NCBI GenBank assembly: GCA_016209605.1
Contig: JACQVS010000153.1
Coordinates: forward strand, 1 to 64,000
Source of the DNA: Planctomycetota bacterium
Lineage (GTDB): Bacteria > Planctomycetota > UBA8108 > JACQVS01
Direction of reading: 5' to 3'
DNA length: 64,000 nt
Shown here: piece by piece, positions 34,599 through 43,756 of the stretch
Position numbering within the stretch: the first letter of the stretch is position 1
Layout: the number at the start of each line of letters is the position of its first letter
Position numbers and translations under genes: made by a program
Notes under the pieces: generated by a model
Databases searched by the model: none
What the model saw: the letters and a program-made list of their open reading frames with translations, nothing else
What the model was told of the DNA's origin: nothing

Positions 34599-37500
34599 AA
34601 AAGCCAAAAAAACTAGTGACAGGCACCAGCGGGTGTCTGTCACTAGTTTTTTTCCTGGTTTTTTTCTTTCCAGCTCTCGCCCGCGCCGGCGTGCGCTTGA
34701 GCGAGCTCCTCTACCATCCCCTCGATGACCGCCTGGAGTTCGTCGAGCTGTATAACGACGGTCCGGCGGCGGCCGACCTCTCGGGCTGGCAGTTCACCGA
34801 CGGGATCTACTTCGTCTTCCCCGATGGGGCCACGATTCCGGCCCAAGGGCTCATGGTCGTCGCCCGTAACGTCGATGCCCTGGCGGCGGCAACGGGGCTT
34901 TCCCCGGCGGAGCTCTTCGGCAACACCTTCGATGCCCTCTCGAACGGCGGCGAGCGGGTGGCGCTCGCCGATGCGGGCGGCCAGGTGGTCGAGGAGGTCA
35001 CCTACTCCGACCGTTTGCCCTTCGATCCCGCCGCCGACTCCGGCGGCCGGTCGCTCGAGCGCCTCTGCTTCAGCGCTCCGGCCGATTGGCCCGGCAACTG
35101 GCGCGCTTCGGCTTCGGCGGGGGGGACGCCCCTCGCCGCCAATTCGGCCAGCGCCTGTCCGCCTCCCTTCGCGCCGGTCTTCTCGCCGGTGGTGGTGAAC
35201 GAGATCCACTACCATCCGCCCGGCGCCGGCGATCCCGGCGAGGAGTACCTCGAGCTTTACAACCGCGCCGGCGCGGCCGCCGACCTCCAGGGCTGGCGGC
35301 TCGCCGGCGGGATCGATTACCTCTTCGACGCCGCCGCGGGGCCGGCCTCGATTCCCGCGGGCGGTTATCTCCTGGTGGGAAAGAACCCCGCGGCGCTCGC
35401 GGGGCTGGCCGGTCTTCCGGCGGCGGCGATCGCCGGCCCGTACCTTAAAAAACTTTCCAACTTCAAGGACGAGATCATCCTCCTCGACCCTGACGGGCGA
35501 GAGCTGGAGCGGGTCGAGTACTCGCAGGACGGCCTCTGGCCGGCGCGCGCCGACGGCCTGGGCGGCAGCTTGCAGCGGATCAGCGCCGAGGTCTCCGGCC
35601 TCTTGCCGCAGAACTGGAAGGTGGGCGCCGACGCGAGTTGCGCGCCGGTCAAGGAGTGCGTCTTCTTCCAGAACGGCGCGCCGGTCCGCTGGTTCGAGAA
35701 CCGGAGCGGATTCGATCCCGGCTTCACCGGCGGCGCGCCGTGGTACGACCCCGCCTTCGATGACGTCCAGAACGGCTGGAAGGACGGCAATCTGGCGGTG
35801 GGGTATGACACCGTGGCCTCCTCGGCGCCGGGCTGGATCAACACGCCGTCGACTTCCGTGGCCGGCCTGCACTCGATCCTCCTCCGCCTCGAGTTCGACT
35901 TCGACCCGGCGTCGTTCCCATCGTGCAGCTCGCCGGCGCCGCACCTCTACGCCGACTGGGATGACGGCTTCATCGCGTGGCTCAACGGCGCCGAGATCGC
36001 CCGCGGCGGCATGACCGATCCGCCCGGCACCGTGCCGCCTTTCGACGGCAGCTACCGCGCGCAGATCATCACCGCCAGGGGGGACACCGCCAGGGAGCCG
36101 GTCTACCAGCTGGTCTGGACCGGCGCCGAGGGGAGCTTGAAGCCCGGACGCAACGTCCTCGCCATCGGCAACTACAACTCGCGCTCGACGAGCGGCGACC
36201 TTTTCCTCAGCGCCAGGCTGACCCTGGGGGAGGCGGCCGTCTTGAGCGATCTCACGCCCGGCGCCGCCAACTCGGTGGCGGCGCCGAAGACGCCGCCGCT
36301 CATCGCCGCCGTCGACTGGCTGCCGGTGTGGCCCAAATCGTCCGAGAGCATCGCCGTCGCGGCGCGGGTGGAGGGGGAGGACATCGGCGAGGTGCTGCTC
36401 CACTTCGATGCCGGCGCCGGCGATCAGGCGGTCCCCATGCGCGATGACGGCCAGGCCCCCGATGCCGCGGCCGGCGACGGGACTTTCAGCGCCCCCATCC
36501 CTCCCCAGCCCAACCTGACCCTCGTCCGGGTGCAGGTGGAGGCCCGGAACTCCCTCGGCTGCTCGACCCGCTTCCCCCGGAAAGGGAACCCGTCGCCCCA
36601 CACCGGCTATCTAGTGTCCGACAGCCTCCCCGCCGCCGGCGACCCGGTGCGCCTCTACTACATCTTCACGCCGGGGGCGCTGCGCGACCTCTCGTGCGCC
36701 GACGGCGTCTACCGCCAGGGGAACCTGGTCGACTACCGCGGCCGCGCCCACTTCGATGTCGGCGTCAAGAACCGCGGCGAGACGGCGTGCGGATACCCCA
36801 AGATCCCCATGCGCGTCCGCTTCAACAAGGGGGACCTCCTCGACGGCCAGGAGCATCTCAACTTCAACGCCGGCTGGCAGGACAAGTCGATGATCCGGGA
36901 GCAATTCGCCTTCGACTTCTTCCGCGCTGCCGGCGCCGCGTACTCTGAGACCCACTTTGCGCGCGTCCACACGAACAACGGGGCGTTTTTCGGCGCCTTC
37001 TTCACCATCGAAGACCCTTCCGGGGAGTACCTGCGGCGCAACCGCCAGGATCCCGACGGCGGCCTCTACAAGTGCCGGACGGCCATGCTCACCGGCGGGA
37101 CGAGCGGCTACGAGCCGCAAACCGACGGCGGCGTCGAGAAGCTGCCGGCGGTGGGGAGCTTCGCCTCGAAGCTCAACAGCTCCTCCGGCCAGGCGCTCAT
37201 CGACCACCTGAACGCCAACTTGAACGTCGAGGAGTTCTTCGACTACCAGGCGGTGCAGGTGATCATCATCGACGGCGACTCGGTGGTGAAGAACTGGCTC
37301 CTCCATGTCGGCCAGAGCGACTTCTCCGATGTCGACCGGGACCTCTTCTCGATGTACGCCTGGGACTGCGACCTCACCTACGGGCAGATGCTCCTCACCA
37401 CCGATGTCCGCAACACCAACATCCATCCTCTCTTTCAGACCCAGAGCTACCCCTTCCACGACCAGGGCTACCACGGCATCATCAACGCCGTCCTGCAGCG

Positions 37501-38833
37501 CGCCCCGGACGACTACTACGTCAAGGCGTTTTACGGCCGCACGTGGGCGCTGCTCCAGGAGAAGTTCAACCCGGCGGCGCTCCTTCCCAAGGTCAACGCT
37601 TTCGATGAGGCGACCCGGCAGACGGCCCAGGAGGACCTGAACAAGTGGCCGCGCACCTGGGGGGCGCGCGGCACCGACCTCGCCTACTGGCGGAACGACT
37701 TCCGCGCTTTCATCCAGAAGCGCTTCGACTTCCTGACCGCCTACCTGACGGCGGACAATCCCACCAGCCTGGGGAGGCGGTTCCAGTACACGCCGGCTCC
37801 GCGGGTGAAGATGGTCGAGATCAACTACCATCCTACCGGGGACGAGGAGCTGGAGTTCATCGAGTTCAAGAACTTCGAGGCCGCCCCGGTCGACCTCTCG
37901 GGCTGGGACATCCCGGCGGTGCAGTTCGTCTTTCCGGCGGGGAGCGCGGCGCCGGCGGAGGGGCTCTTCCTGGTGGCGGAGAACCCCCAGGCGCTGCGCG
38001 CGGCCTACGGCGACCCCGGCGTGCCGGTCTTCGGCCCCTATGCCGGCCAGCTCAAGAACGGCGGCGAGACCGCGCGCCTGCGAGACGGCGGCCAGTACCG
38101 CGGCAAGACCTACTACCCGGAGACCATCGACGTGGTGACTTACCGGGACGATCCTCCCTGGCCGCAGGCGGCCGATGGCGAGGGGAGAACCCTCGAGCTC
38201 AAAGACCTCTCCCTCGACAACGACGAGGCCGAGAGCTGGCAGGCCTCCCCGGCGGCCGGCGGATCGCCGGGAGGCTTGCAAGGGAGCAACCGCCCGCCGG
38301 TGGCGAGCCTGGTCATCAATCCCCGCGAGGGATTCATCCCCCTGTCGGTGAGCTTCGACGCCTCGGCGTCGCGCGACCCCGACCGCGACCCGCTCGAGAT
38401 CGCCTGGGACTTCGGCGACGGCGTCTTCGCCCTGGGAGAGCTGGCCAGCCACATTTACACGCGGGCTGGGACGTTCCGCGGCGTGGTTTCGGTGAGCGAC
38501 GGCAGCCACGATCCGGTGCTCCAGTCCTTCGAGATCAAGGCGCTGGAAGTTCCCCGAGGCTATTTCATCCGGGGCGACGTGAACTCGGACGCCGACCTCA
38601 ACATCGCCGACCCGGTGAGGCTCCTCCTGGCGCTCTTTGCCGGCCTGCCGATCACTTGCCGCGAGGCGGCGGAGGTGTTCGATGATGGCCAGCTCGACCT
38701 CTCCGACGTCATCGCCCTTCTACAATACCTCTTCTTGAGAGGCTCCCCCCTGCCGCCGGCCCCATTCCCCGCTTGCGGCCCCGATCCGGACCCCCCGGGC
38801 CTGGGATGCGAGGCCGGCGCCTGCAAAAATTAG
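34589..38833 (+). CDS. Giant secreted protein: lamin-tail domains, CotH kinase-like domain, PKD, dockerin
   Basis: The N-terminus is encoded across an inverted repeat. The best start is GTG at 34589, overlapping the previous stop by ten bases and giving a basic start (PVKKPKK) and a hydrophobic core (LSLVFFLVFFFPALARA); a second in-frame GTG at 34613 is possible. No good ribosome site is visible, so translational coupling is likely. Lamin-tail domains read RLSELLYHPLDDRLEFVEL, VVNEIHYHPPGAGDPGEEYL and MVEINYHPTGDEELEFIEF. The CotH-type domain covers about 720-1070 (DRDLFSMYAWDCDLTYGQ). PKD (FDASASRDPDRDPLEIAWDF) and a dockerin pair (RGDVNSDADLNIADPV, FDDGQLDLSDVI) with FPACGPDPDPPGLGC follow. 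It shares architecture with the minus-strand CotH protein at 22.7-27.5 kb. Confidence 0.85.
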   Translation: MPVKKPKKLVTGTSGCLSLVFFLVFFFPALARAGVRLSELLYHPLDDRLEFVELYNDGPAAADLSGWQFTDGIYFVFPDGATIPAQGLMVVARNVDALAAATGLSPAELFGNTFDALSNGGERVALADAGGQVVEEVTYSDRLPFDPAADSGGRSLERLCFSAPADWPGNWRASASAGGTPLAANSASACPPPFAPVFSPVVVNEIHYHPPGAGDPGEEYLELYNRAGAAADLQGWRLAGGIDYLFDAAAGPASIPAGGYLLVGKNPAALAGLAGLPAAAIAGPYLKKLSNFKDEIILLDPDGRELERVEYSQDGLWPARADGLGGSLQRISAEVSGLLPQNWKVGADASCAPVKECVFFQNGAPVRWFENRSGFDPGFTGGAPWYDPAFDDVQNGWKDGNLAVGYDTVASSAPGWINTPSTSVAGLHSILLRLEFDFDPASFPSCSSPAPHLYADWDDGFIAWLNGAEIARGGMTDPPGTVPPFDGSYRAQIITARGDTAREPVYQLVWTGAEGSLKPGRNVLAIGNYNSRSTSGDLFLSARLTLGEAAVLSDLTPGAANSVAAPKTPPLIAAVDWLPVWPKSSESIAVAARVEGEDIGEVLLHFDAGAGDQAVPMRDDGQAPDAAAGDGTFSAPIPPQPNLTLVRVQVEARNSLGCSTRFPRKGNPSPHTGYLVSDSLPAAGDPVRLYYIFTPGALRDLSCADGVYRQGNLVDYRGRAHFDVGVKNRGETACGYPKIPMRVRFNKGDLLDGQEHLNFNAGWQDKSMIREQFAFDFFRAAGAAYSETHFARVHTNNGAFFGAFFTIEDPSGEYLRRNRQDPDGGLYKCRTAMLTGGTSGYEPQTDGGVEKLPAVGSFASKLNSSSGQALIDHLNANLNVEEFFDYQAVQVIIIDGDSVVKNWLLHVGQSDFSDVDRDLFSMYAWDCDLTYGQMLLTTDVRNTNIHPLFQTQSYPFHDQGYHGIINAVLQRAPDDYYVKAFYGRTWALLQEKFNPAALLPKVNAFDEATRQTAQEDLNKWPRTWGARGTDLAYWRNDFRAFIQKRFDFLTAYLTADNPTSLGRRFQYTPAPRVKMVEINYHPTGDEELEFIEFKNFEAAPVDLSGWDIPAVQFVFPAGSAAPAEGLFLVAENPQALRAAYGDPGVPVFGPYAGQLKNGGETARLRDGGQYRGKTYYPETIDVVTYRDDPPWPQAADGEGRTLELKDLSLDNDEAESWQASPAAGGSPGGLQGSNRPPVASLVINPREGFIPLSVSFDASASRDPDRDPLEIAWDFGDGVFALGELASHIYTRAGTFRGVVSVSDGSHDPVLQSFEIKALEVPRGYFIRGDVNSDADLNIADPVRLLLALFAGLPITCREAAEVFDDGQLDLSDVIALLQYLFLRGSPLPPAPFPACGPDPDPPGLGCEAGACKN
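34606..34653. repeat. Large inverted repeat, REP-like or terminator-like, inside a signal-peptide coding region
   Basis: Seven A, then ACTAGTGACAG-type sequence (34606-34622), pairs with CTGTCACTAG followed by seven T (34637-34653): a 17-bp perfect stem, with inner CACC/GGTG pairs extending it. By shape it is a bidirectional intrinsic terminator for the malectin gene ending at 34598. It also encodes the signal peptide of the next gene. The core AGTGACAG recurs at the end of that gene. Confidence 0.6.
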
Positions 38834-38844
38834 TGACAGTCACT
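38832..38844. repeat. Short palindrome AGTGACAGTCACT after the CotH gene
   Basis: The palindrome has two 6-bp arms around one base and begins on the stop codon of the CotH/lamin-tail gene. Its arms repeat the outer stem of the larger inverted repeat at the gene's start (AGTGACAG...TCACT), as if the internal part had been lost. It may be a shrunken copy of the same element. Confidence 0.4.
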
Positions 38845-38917
38845 CATTTTCTTAGTCTAATATCAGTTGAACCAGGTTTGGGGTGCCAAGCACTTGTTGA
38901 ATTGGAGGCCTCCGCCC

Positions 38918-41461
38918 ATGCGCCGAATTTTCTCCATCGCCGCCGTGCATTGCTTTTTCGCCGTCCTTGCCAGCGCTCAAACCGTCCTCGTCCCCCAGGG
39001 GGAAGACTGGCGCTTCTTCCGCGGGCGCGAGGCGCCGCCGCCCAACTGGGCAACGCCGGAGTTCGAGGCCGCGGGCTGGGAGACCGGCCCCACCGGCATT
39101 GGCTACGGCGACAACGACGATGCGACGGTGCTCGGCGACATGCAAAACAATTACCTCGCGGTCTACCTGCGCACCGAGTTCGTCATCCCGGAGAACATGA
39201 AGGGCTTCACCTGGACTCTGCGCGTCCGCTTTGACGATGGCTTCGTGGCTTATCTCGACGGCGATGAATTCGCCCGGCGCAACGTTGACGGCGCGCCGCC
39301 GGCCTTTGACGACCCCGCGAGCGCCGATCACGAGATCACCAGCGCCGCGGGTTTTGACGAGGCCATCCCCGTCCTCGGCGCCGAGGAGCTGCTCGTCCCG
39401 GGGCGGCACGTCCTCGCCGCGGAGGTGCACAACATCAACTTGACGAGCACCGACCTGTCGTTTTCCGCGGAGCTGTCGACCTATCCCTTCGTGGTCACCG
39501 CCCTCGAGCCGGCTTTCGGCCCCCTCGAGGGCGGCAACACCGTCGCCATCCGAGGCGGCGGCTTCAATCCGGAGGAGGCTCCGGCGGTGCGCTTCGGCGG
39601 CAAGGCCTCGCCGCAAGTGGGGGTGATCAGCGCCGCCGAGCTGCAGGCGGCCGTTCCCGCGGGCGATCTCCCCGGCCTGGTGGCGGTGGAGGTCGAGGAC
39701 TCGCGCGGCCGCGTCGTCCTCCCGAACGCCTACCGCTACTCCGGCGGCGGGGAGACGGCGCTGGCGTTCGACGGCCTGCTCGATGTGGCGACAGCGGAGC
39801 GGTACGGCGAGCTCGCCGGTCAGGGGACCTTCGAGGCCTGGTTCCTGCGCGGGAGCGACTTCCTCAACCTCTGGCGCATCGTGCTGGCGGTGGAGGCGCC
39901 GGACGGCACGAACGCCTTCCGGATCGAAGCGCGCAACAATGAAGTGCGGGCGCGGACGTGGGTGGAGGGCACGCCCAGCAACCTCGCCGCTACCGGCCTC
40001 TCCTTGGGCGCCGGCCAGTGGCATCACCTGGCCTTCACCTTCTCGCCCCAGGGCCGCAAGCTTTACTTCGACGGCGCCCTGGCAGCCTCGGATGCTCTGG
40101 CCATGCGGTTGGAGCCTGGAACCCGCTTCCGGCTGGGGAACGGCTTCTCGGGCGGCCTGCCGGTGCCTTTCCTTGGCCAGCTGCAGTCCATCCGCGTCTG
40201 GGGCGCCGAGCGGACGGCGCTGGAGATCCGCAGATACGCCTTCGCCGGCTTGCGGGCAGGCGAAGGCCTGGAGTCCTCCTGGCCGCTCTCGGAGGGGATC
40301 GGCCAGGAGGCCCGCGACCTCGGCCCGGGGAAGCATACCCTGGTGCTCGGAGCCACCGATGCCGTCGAGGAGGCCGATCCGCAGTGGGCGGCGGTCGAAA
40401 ACTTTCCGGCCCTCGCCATCACCGACATCGACCCGGATCACGGCCCGAGCGGCGGCGGAAACGCCGTGCGCCTCTTCGGAACCGGCTTCTCGGCGGCCCG
40501 GCCGCCGGCGGTGCGCTTTGGCGCCGCCGAGGCTGCGGCGGTGAAAGTGCTGGAGCGCTGGGAACTCGAGGCCGTGGCGCCGGCCGGGCCCGCCAACCAG
40601 GCGGTCGACGTCACGGTGCAGGCGGCTCAAGGCTCCTTCACCGCGCCGCGGGGCTACACCTACGAGCCGCCGCTCCTTTACGACCTGGTGCGCGAGGGGG
40701 ACTTCTGGCAGTACGCCGCCGGCACGGCGCCGCCGCCGGCCAACTGGACCTTGCCCGAGTTCAATCCGATCAACGAGGACTGGAAGACCGGCCGCAGCGG
40801 CCTTGGCTACGGCGACGGCGACGACGCCACCGACGTTTCGATCGATGTGCTCAACCGCAGCCTCACCCTTTACGCCCGCACCGAGTGGGAGATGGCCGGC
40901 GGTGGCGAGCGGATCAACTTCCTCAGGCTGCGCATCCGCTACGACGACGGCTTCGTCGCCTGGTTGAACGGCCAGGAGGTGGCTCGGGCCAACGTCACCG
41001 GCCGGCCGCCGCGCTTCGACGAGCCCGCCGATGGGCAGCACGAGATCGAGGGATCCACCGGCACCTTTGACGACGAGATCGACATTCTGGAGTTCCGCCA
41101 TCAACTGCGGCGCGGCAAGAACGTCCTCGCCGTGGAGGTCCACAACGCCTCCCTCGACAGCACCGACATGTCCCTCTCGGCGGAGCTGATCTACTCGGCT
41201 CCTGGAGCCGCCTTCACCCGCGGCGATGTCGACGGGAACCTCGACTTGACCGTGAGCGACGCGGTGTCGATCCTGCGAGGGCTCTTTGCCGGAGGGCAGC
41301 TCGCCTGCGCGGAGGCGGCGGATGTGGATGACGACGGCGTGCTCTCCATCGTCGACGCCTTCCAGCTTCTGGGATACCTCTTCACCGCCGGCGCCGAGCC
41401 CCCCCTCCCTTTCCGGCAGGCCGCGCCGGACCTGGACGATGACCTCAACGGCTGCGAGTAG
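38918..41461 (+). CDS. Secreted protein: two jelly rolls, two IPT/TIG domains, LamG-like domain, dockerin
   Basis: The start at 38918 has GGAGG nine bases upstream and a signal peptide (IFSIAAVHCFFAVLASA); an upstream TTG start is unsupported. Jelly roll 1 (about 20-185) and jelly roll 2 (about 590-750) share the phrases WRFFRGREAPPPNWATPEF / WQYAAGTAPPPANWTLPEF and GIGYGDNDDATVLGDM / GLGYGDGDDATDVSI. IPT/TIG domains (ALEPAFGPLEGGNTVAIRGG, DIDPDHGPSGGGNAVRLFG) flank a concanavalin/LamG-like domain (about 285-490; GQWHHLAFTFSPQGRKLYFD). The dockerin pair is RGDVDGNLDLTVSDAV and DVDDDGVLSIVDAF. It is probably a secreted glycan- or surface-binding protein. Confidence 0.87.
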   Translation: MRRIFSIAAVHCFFAVLASAQTVLVPQGEDWRFFRGREAPPPNWATPEFEAAGWETGPTGIGYGDNDDATVLGDMQNNYLAVYLRTEFVIPENMKGFTWTLRVRFDDGFVAYLDGDEFARRNVDGAPPAFDDPASADHEITSAAGFDEAIPVLGAEELLVPGRHVLAAEVHNINLTSTDLSFSAELSTYPFVVTALEPAFGPLEGGNTVAIRGGGFNPEEAPAVRFGGKASPQVGVISAAELQAAVPAGDLPGLVAVEVEDSRGRVVLPNAYRYSGGGETALAFDGLLDVATAERYGELAGQGTFEAWFLRGSDFLNLWRIVLAVEAPDGTNAFRIEARNNEVRARTWVEGTPSNLAATGLSLGAGQWHHLAFTFSPQGRKLYFDGALAASDALAMRLEPGTRFRLGNGFSGGLPVPFLGQLQSIRVWGAERTALEIRRYAFAGLRAGEGLESSWPLSEGIGQEARDLGPGKHTLVLGATDAVEEADPQWAAVENFPALAITDIDPDHGPSGGGNAVRLFGTGFSAARPPAVRFGAAEAAAVKVLERWELEAVAPAGPANQAVDVTVQAAQGSFTAPRGYTYEPPLLYDLVREGDFWQYAAGTAPPPANWTLPEFNPINEDWKTGRSGLGYGDGDDATDVSIDVLNRSLTLYARTEWEMAGGGERINFLRLRIRYDDGFVAWLNGQEVARANVTGRPPRFDEPADGQHEIEGSTGTFDDEIDILEFRHQLRRGKNVLAVEVHNASLDSTDMSLSAELIYSAPGAAFTRGDVDGNLDLTVSDAVSILRGLFAGGQLACAEAADVDDDGVLSIVDAFQLLGYLFTAGAEPPLPFRQAAPDLDDDLNGCE

Positions 41462-41559
41462 CGAAAATTCCCCCAATTACGGGAAAGATTTTGTCCCTGC
41501 AAAATCCCTGGCCTCCCCGCGGTTATGACTTTTCCCCGTGGGATGCTAAAATACCGGCA

Positions 41560-41574
41560 TGGCACGTGTTTTGC
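41560..41574 (+). promoter_or_regulatory. Sigma-54 (RpoN)-type promoter
   Basis: TGGCAC-N5-TTGC occurs in full, with the -24 GG at 41561-41562 and the -12 GC at 41573-41574, ten bases apart as required. It is 94 bp upstream of the DUF47/PPDK gene pair and in the correct orientation. It implies dependence on an enhancer-binding activator, whose gene is not in the window. Confidence 0.65.
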
Positions 41575-41582
41575 GCTGAAAT

Positions 41583-41625
41583 GAATCGCGCGGCGATTCG
41601 GCTCCATAATGCGGGCTTCGCCCGC
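41583..41625 (+). other. Two tandem leader hairpins after the sigma-54 promoter
   Basis: GAATCGC-GCG-GCGATTC (41583-41599) and GCGGGC-TTC-GCCCGC (41611-41625) are perfect stems of 7 and 6 bp with triloops. They lie in the untranslated leader between the predicted transcription start (about 41586) and the ATG at 41668. They may regulate translation or message stability. Confidence 0.4.
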
Positions 41626-41667
41626 AACCGAGCTAATTCAGCCCTGGTGTGCTAGCGGCGAGGGATC

Positions 41668-43756
41668 ATGGTCAGCAAATCGAAAATACTCGAGGTTCTC
41701 GGCGGCGGGTCTTCCGAGCTCCTGCTCATGGAGAAAGTGCGGCGATCGCTGCAGGCCAACGAGCGGGTGAAGTACCTGCTGACGCTCTTGCAGCTGGCCA
41801 AGGTCCAGGCGGAGGAGCCGGCCCCCAATCCTGACGACCTGTCGGTGGAGAGGAAGCGCGCCGGCATCGAGGATCCCGATCTCGACCAGGCCATTCCCCA
41901 CACCATCCTCAAGGGCATCGGCCTCCTGGAGATTCCCGGCGGCGACCGCATCCTGGCGATGGCGCTCGGAGAGACCTTCCGCATGTGCGATCCCCTGATC
42001 CTGGCGCGGCGCCACGAGGGCCAGGCCCTCAAGGAGCGCCTCAAGAACCTGGTATCGATCTGCCGCCCTTATCTCGACGGCAACCACCCCCGCTGGGAGC
42101 CGCTGGCCGAGGAAGCCGGCCTGGAGAAGGAGCGGCCTCCCGAGGGGGAAGGGGCCGCATCGCGAGAGAGTCCAGCCGAAGGGCCGCAGGGAGCGGGCGG
42201 TTCCGGCCCGCTGGTGCTGCCCCTCGAGCTGGTGGGCCGCTTCACCTCGGCGGACCGCGCCCGCGAGGACAGCCTGCATCTCGTGGTCATGGATGCCCAC
42301 AAGGCCTTGAACAGCCTGATCGCCGAGCTCAGCGGCCAGCAGGAGAAGATCGGCGGCGCCGATGCCCTCGGGTTGACCCCGGAGGACCGCCGCCTGGTGG
42401 AGGCTTTCACCGAGGGGGTCAATTCGACCTTCCACTTGAAGGGCGGCCACCAGGGACTCTCCACCACGGCCGTGCGCCTGGGGACGAAGCTGATGATCCA
42501 GAACGACATCGGCGAGACCGACGCTCACGTCGTCCTGCTGGAGATCGAGGACGGCAAGCTCGAGCTGACCTACACCGATGTTCACGACAAGCGGGTGCAG
42601 TTCTTCATCGACATGCTGAGCGATCTGCCCATCCGCTGGAAGAAGACCGAGAGCCGCTACTCCTCGGAGCTGGCCGAGAGCAACTTCATCCTGCTGCGCG
42701 GCCTCCTGAACTTCTCGGAGGCCGCCGAGGCCGCGACGGCGTTGCGGGCCATCGGCAGCATGCTGGTCTTCCTGATCGACTGGAACAAGGCCCGCAAGCG
42801 GGTGCGTACCTTCCTGCGGGGCAGCGACGCCGCCGATGCCCTCCTCTGGGCGGCGCGCGAGCGCATCGGCTTCATGGCTTTCCTCAACTACGGCGACGAG
42901 GAGCTGATTTACGAGGTGCTCGAGGCCCTGCCGCGGGGGACCGTCCGCCGGGGCGAACCGCTCAGCTCGATTCTCGGCAAGGAGGGTTCCATCGAGTTCA
43001 TCAAGGAGGCGCTGCGCATAAGCCGGGAGACCTGCGACCGCCAGGAGTCGCGCATCTTGCTGGTCGACCGGCTGCGCTGCCAGCTCCTCATGCGCGCCCA
43101 GAAGCGGACCGGGCGGGCCGACGACCTCCTGCTGGAGATGGCCAGCCTGGGAGTGGAGGCCGGACTCACCCTGCGCGACGCCCTGCGGGCCTTGAGCCGC
43201 CCGAACCTCGGCCTCATCACCCGCAGCTGCGAGCGCATCCAGAAGTGGGAGGAGCGGGCCGATGACCGCCTCAACCGCATCCGCAAGCTGGGCATCAAGG
43301 ACCCCCAGCCGCTCCTGGCGGTGGCCATGTACGTCGACGATGCCATGGACGCCATGGAAGACGCCGCCGACCTGGCGCGAGCCTTCGAGGAGCATTACGC
43401 TGGAAAAGCCATTACGCCGGAGCTGCTGGCGATGATCGAGGAGGGAGCCGAGCTGGCGCTGCGGGCCACCCAGCTTTTTTATAAAATCATCCATCATTAC
43501 CGCGAGCTGGTGGGGGGGGGGGATCGGCGAGGCCCTGTTCGATGCCATCAACGAACTCAAGCAGACCGAGCATCAAGGAGACCGGCTCAAGAGGATGTTC
43601 CGGTGGAAGTTCTTCTCGACGCCGGGCGATCCGCGGCTGGTCATCGCGCTGCGGGAGCTGGAAGGAGCGCTGGAGGAGGCCATCAACGCCCTGAGCCGGG
43701 CCGGCTTCCTCATCCACGATCTCGCTTACACCGCCATGGAGCGAAGCTATGGTTAA
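41668..43756 (+). CDS. DUF47/PhoU-like C-terminal protein coupled to a PPDK-like gene; G-tract frameshift
   Basis: The frame is good from ATG 41668 to a run of 11 G at 43512-43522. With 10 G the frame continues as IGEALFDAINELKQTEHQG, WKFFSTPGDPRLVIALREL and ends SYG at 43756, eight bases into the next gene, giving about 695 residues. As given, the frame instead runs into a low-quality tail ending at 43761. Residues about 525-695 resemble the DUF47/PhoU-like helical fold (AVAMYVDDAMDAMEDAADLA, LFYKIIHHYRELV). Residues about 190-330 form an unrecognised mixed domain (LKGGHQGLSTTAVRLGTKLM, HVVLLEIEDGKLELTYTDVH). The N-terminal 190 residues are helical and unrecognised. The protein is cytoplasmic with no signal. 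The tight coupling suggests it binds or regulates the PPDK-like partner. Confidence 0.8.
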
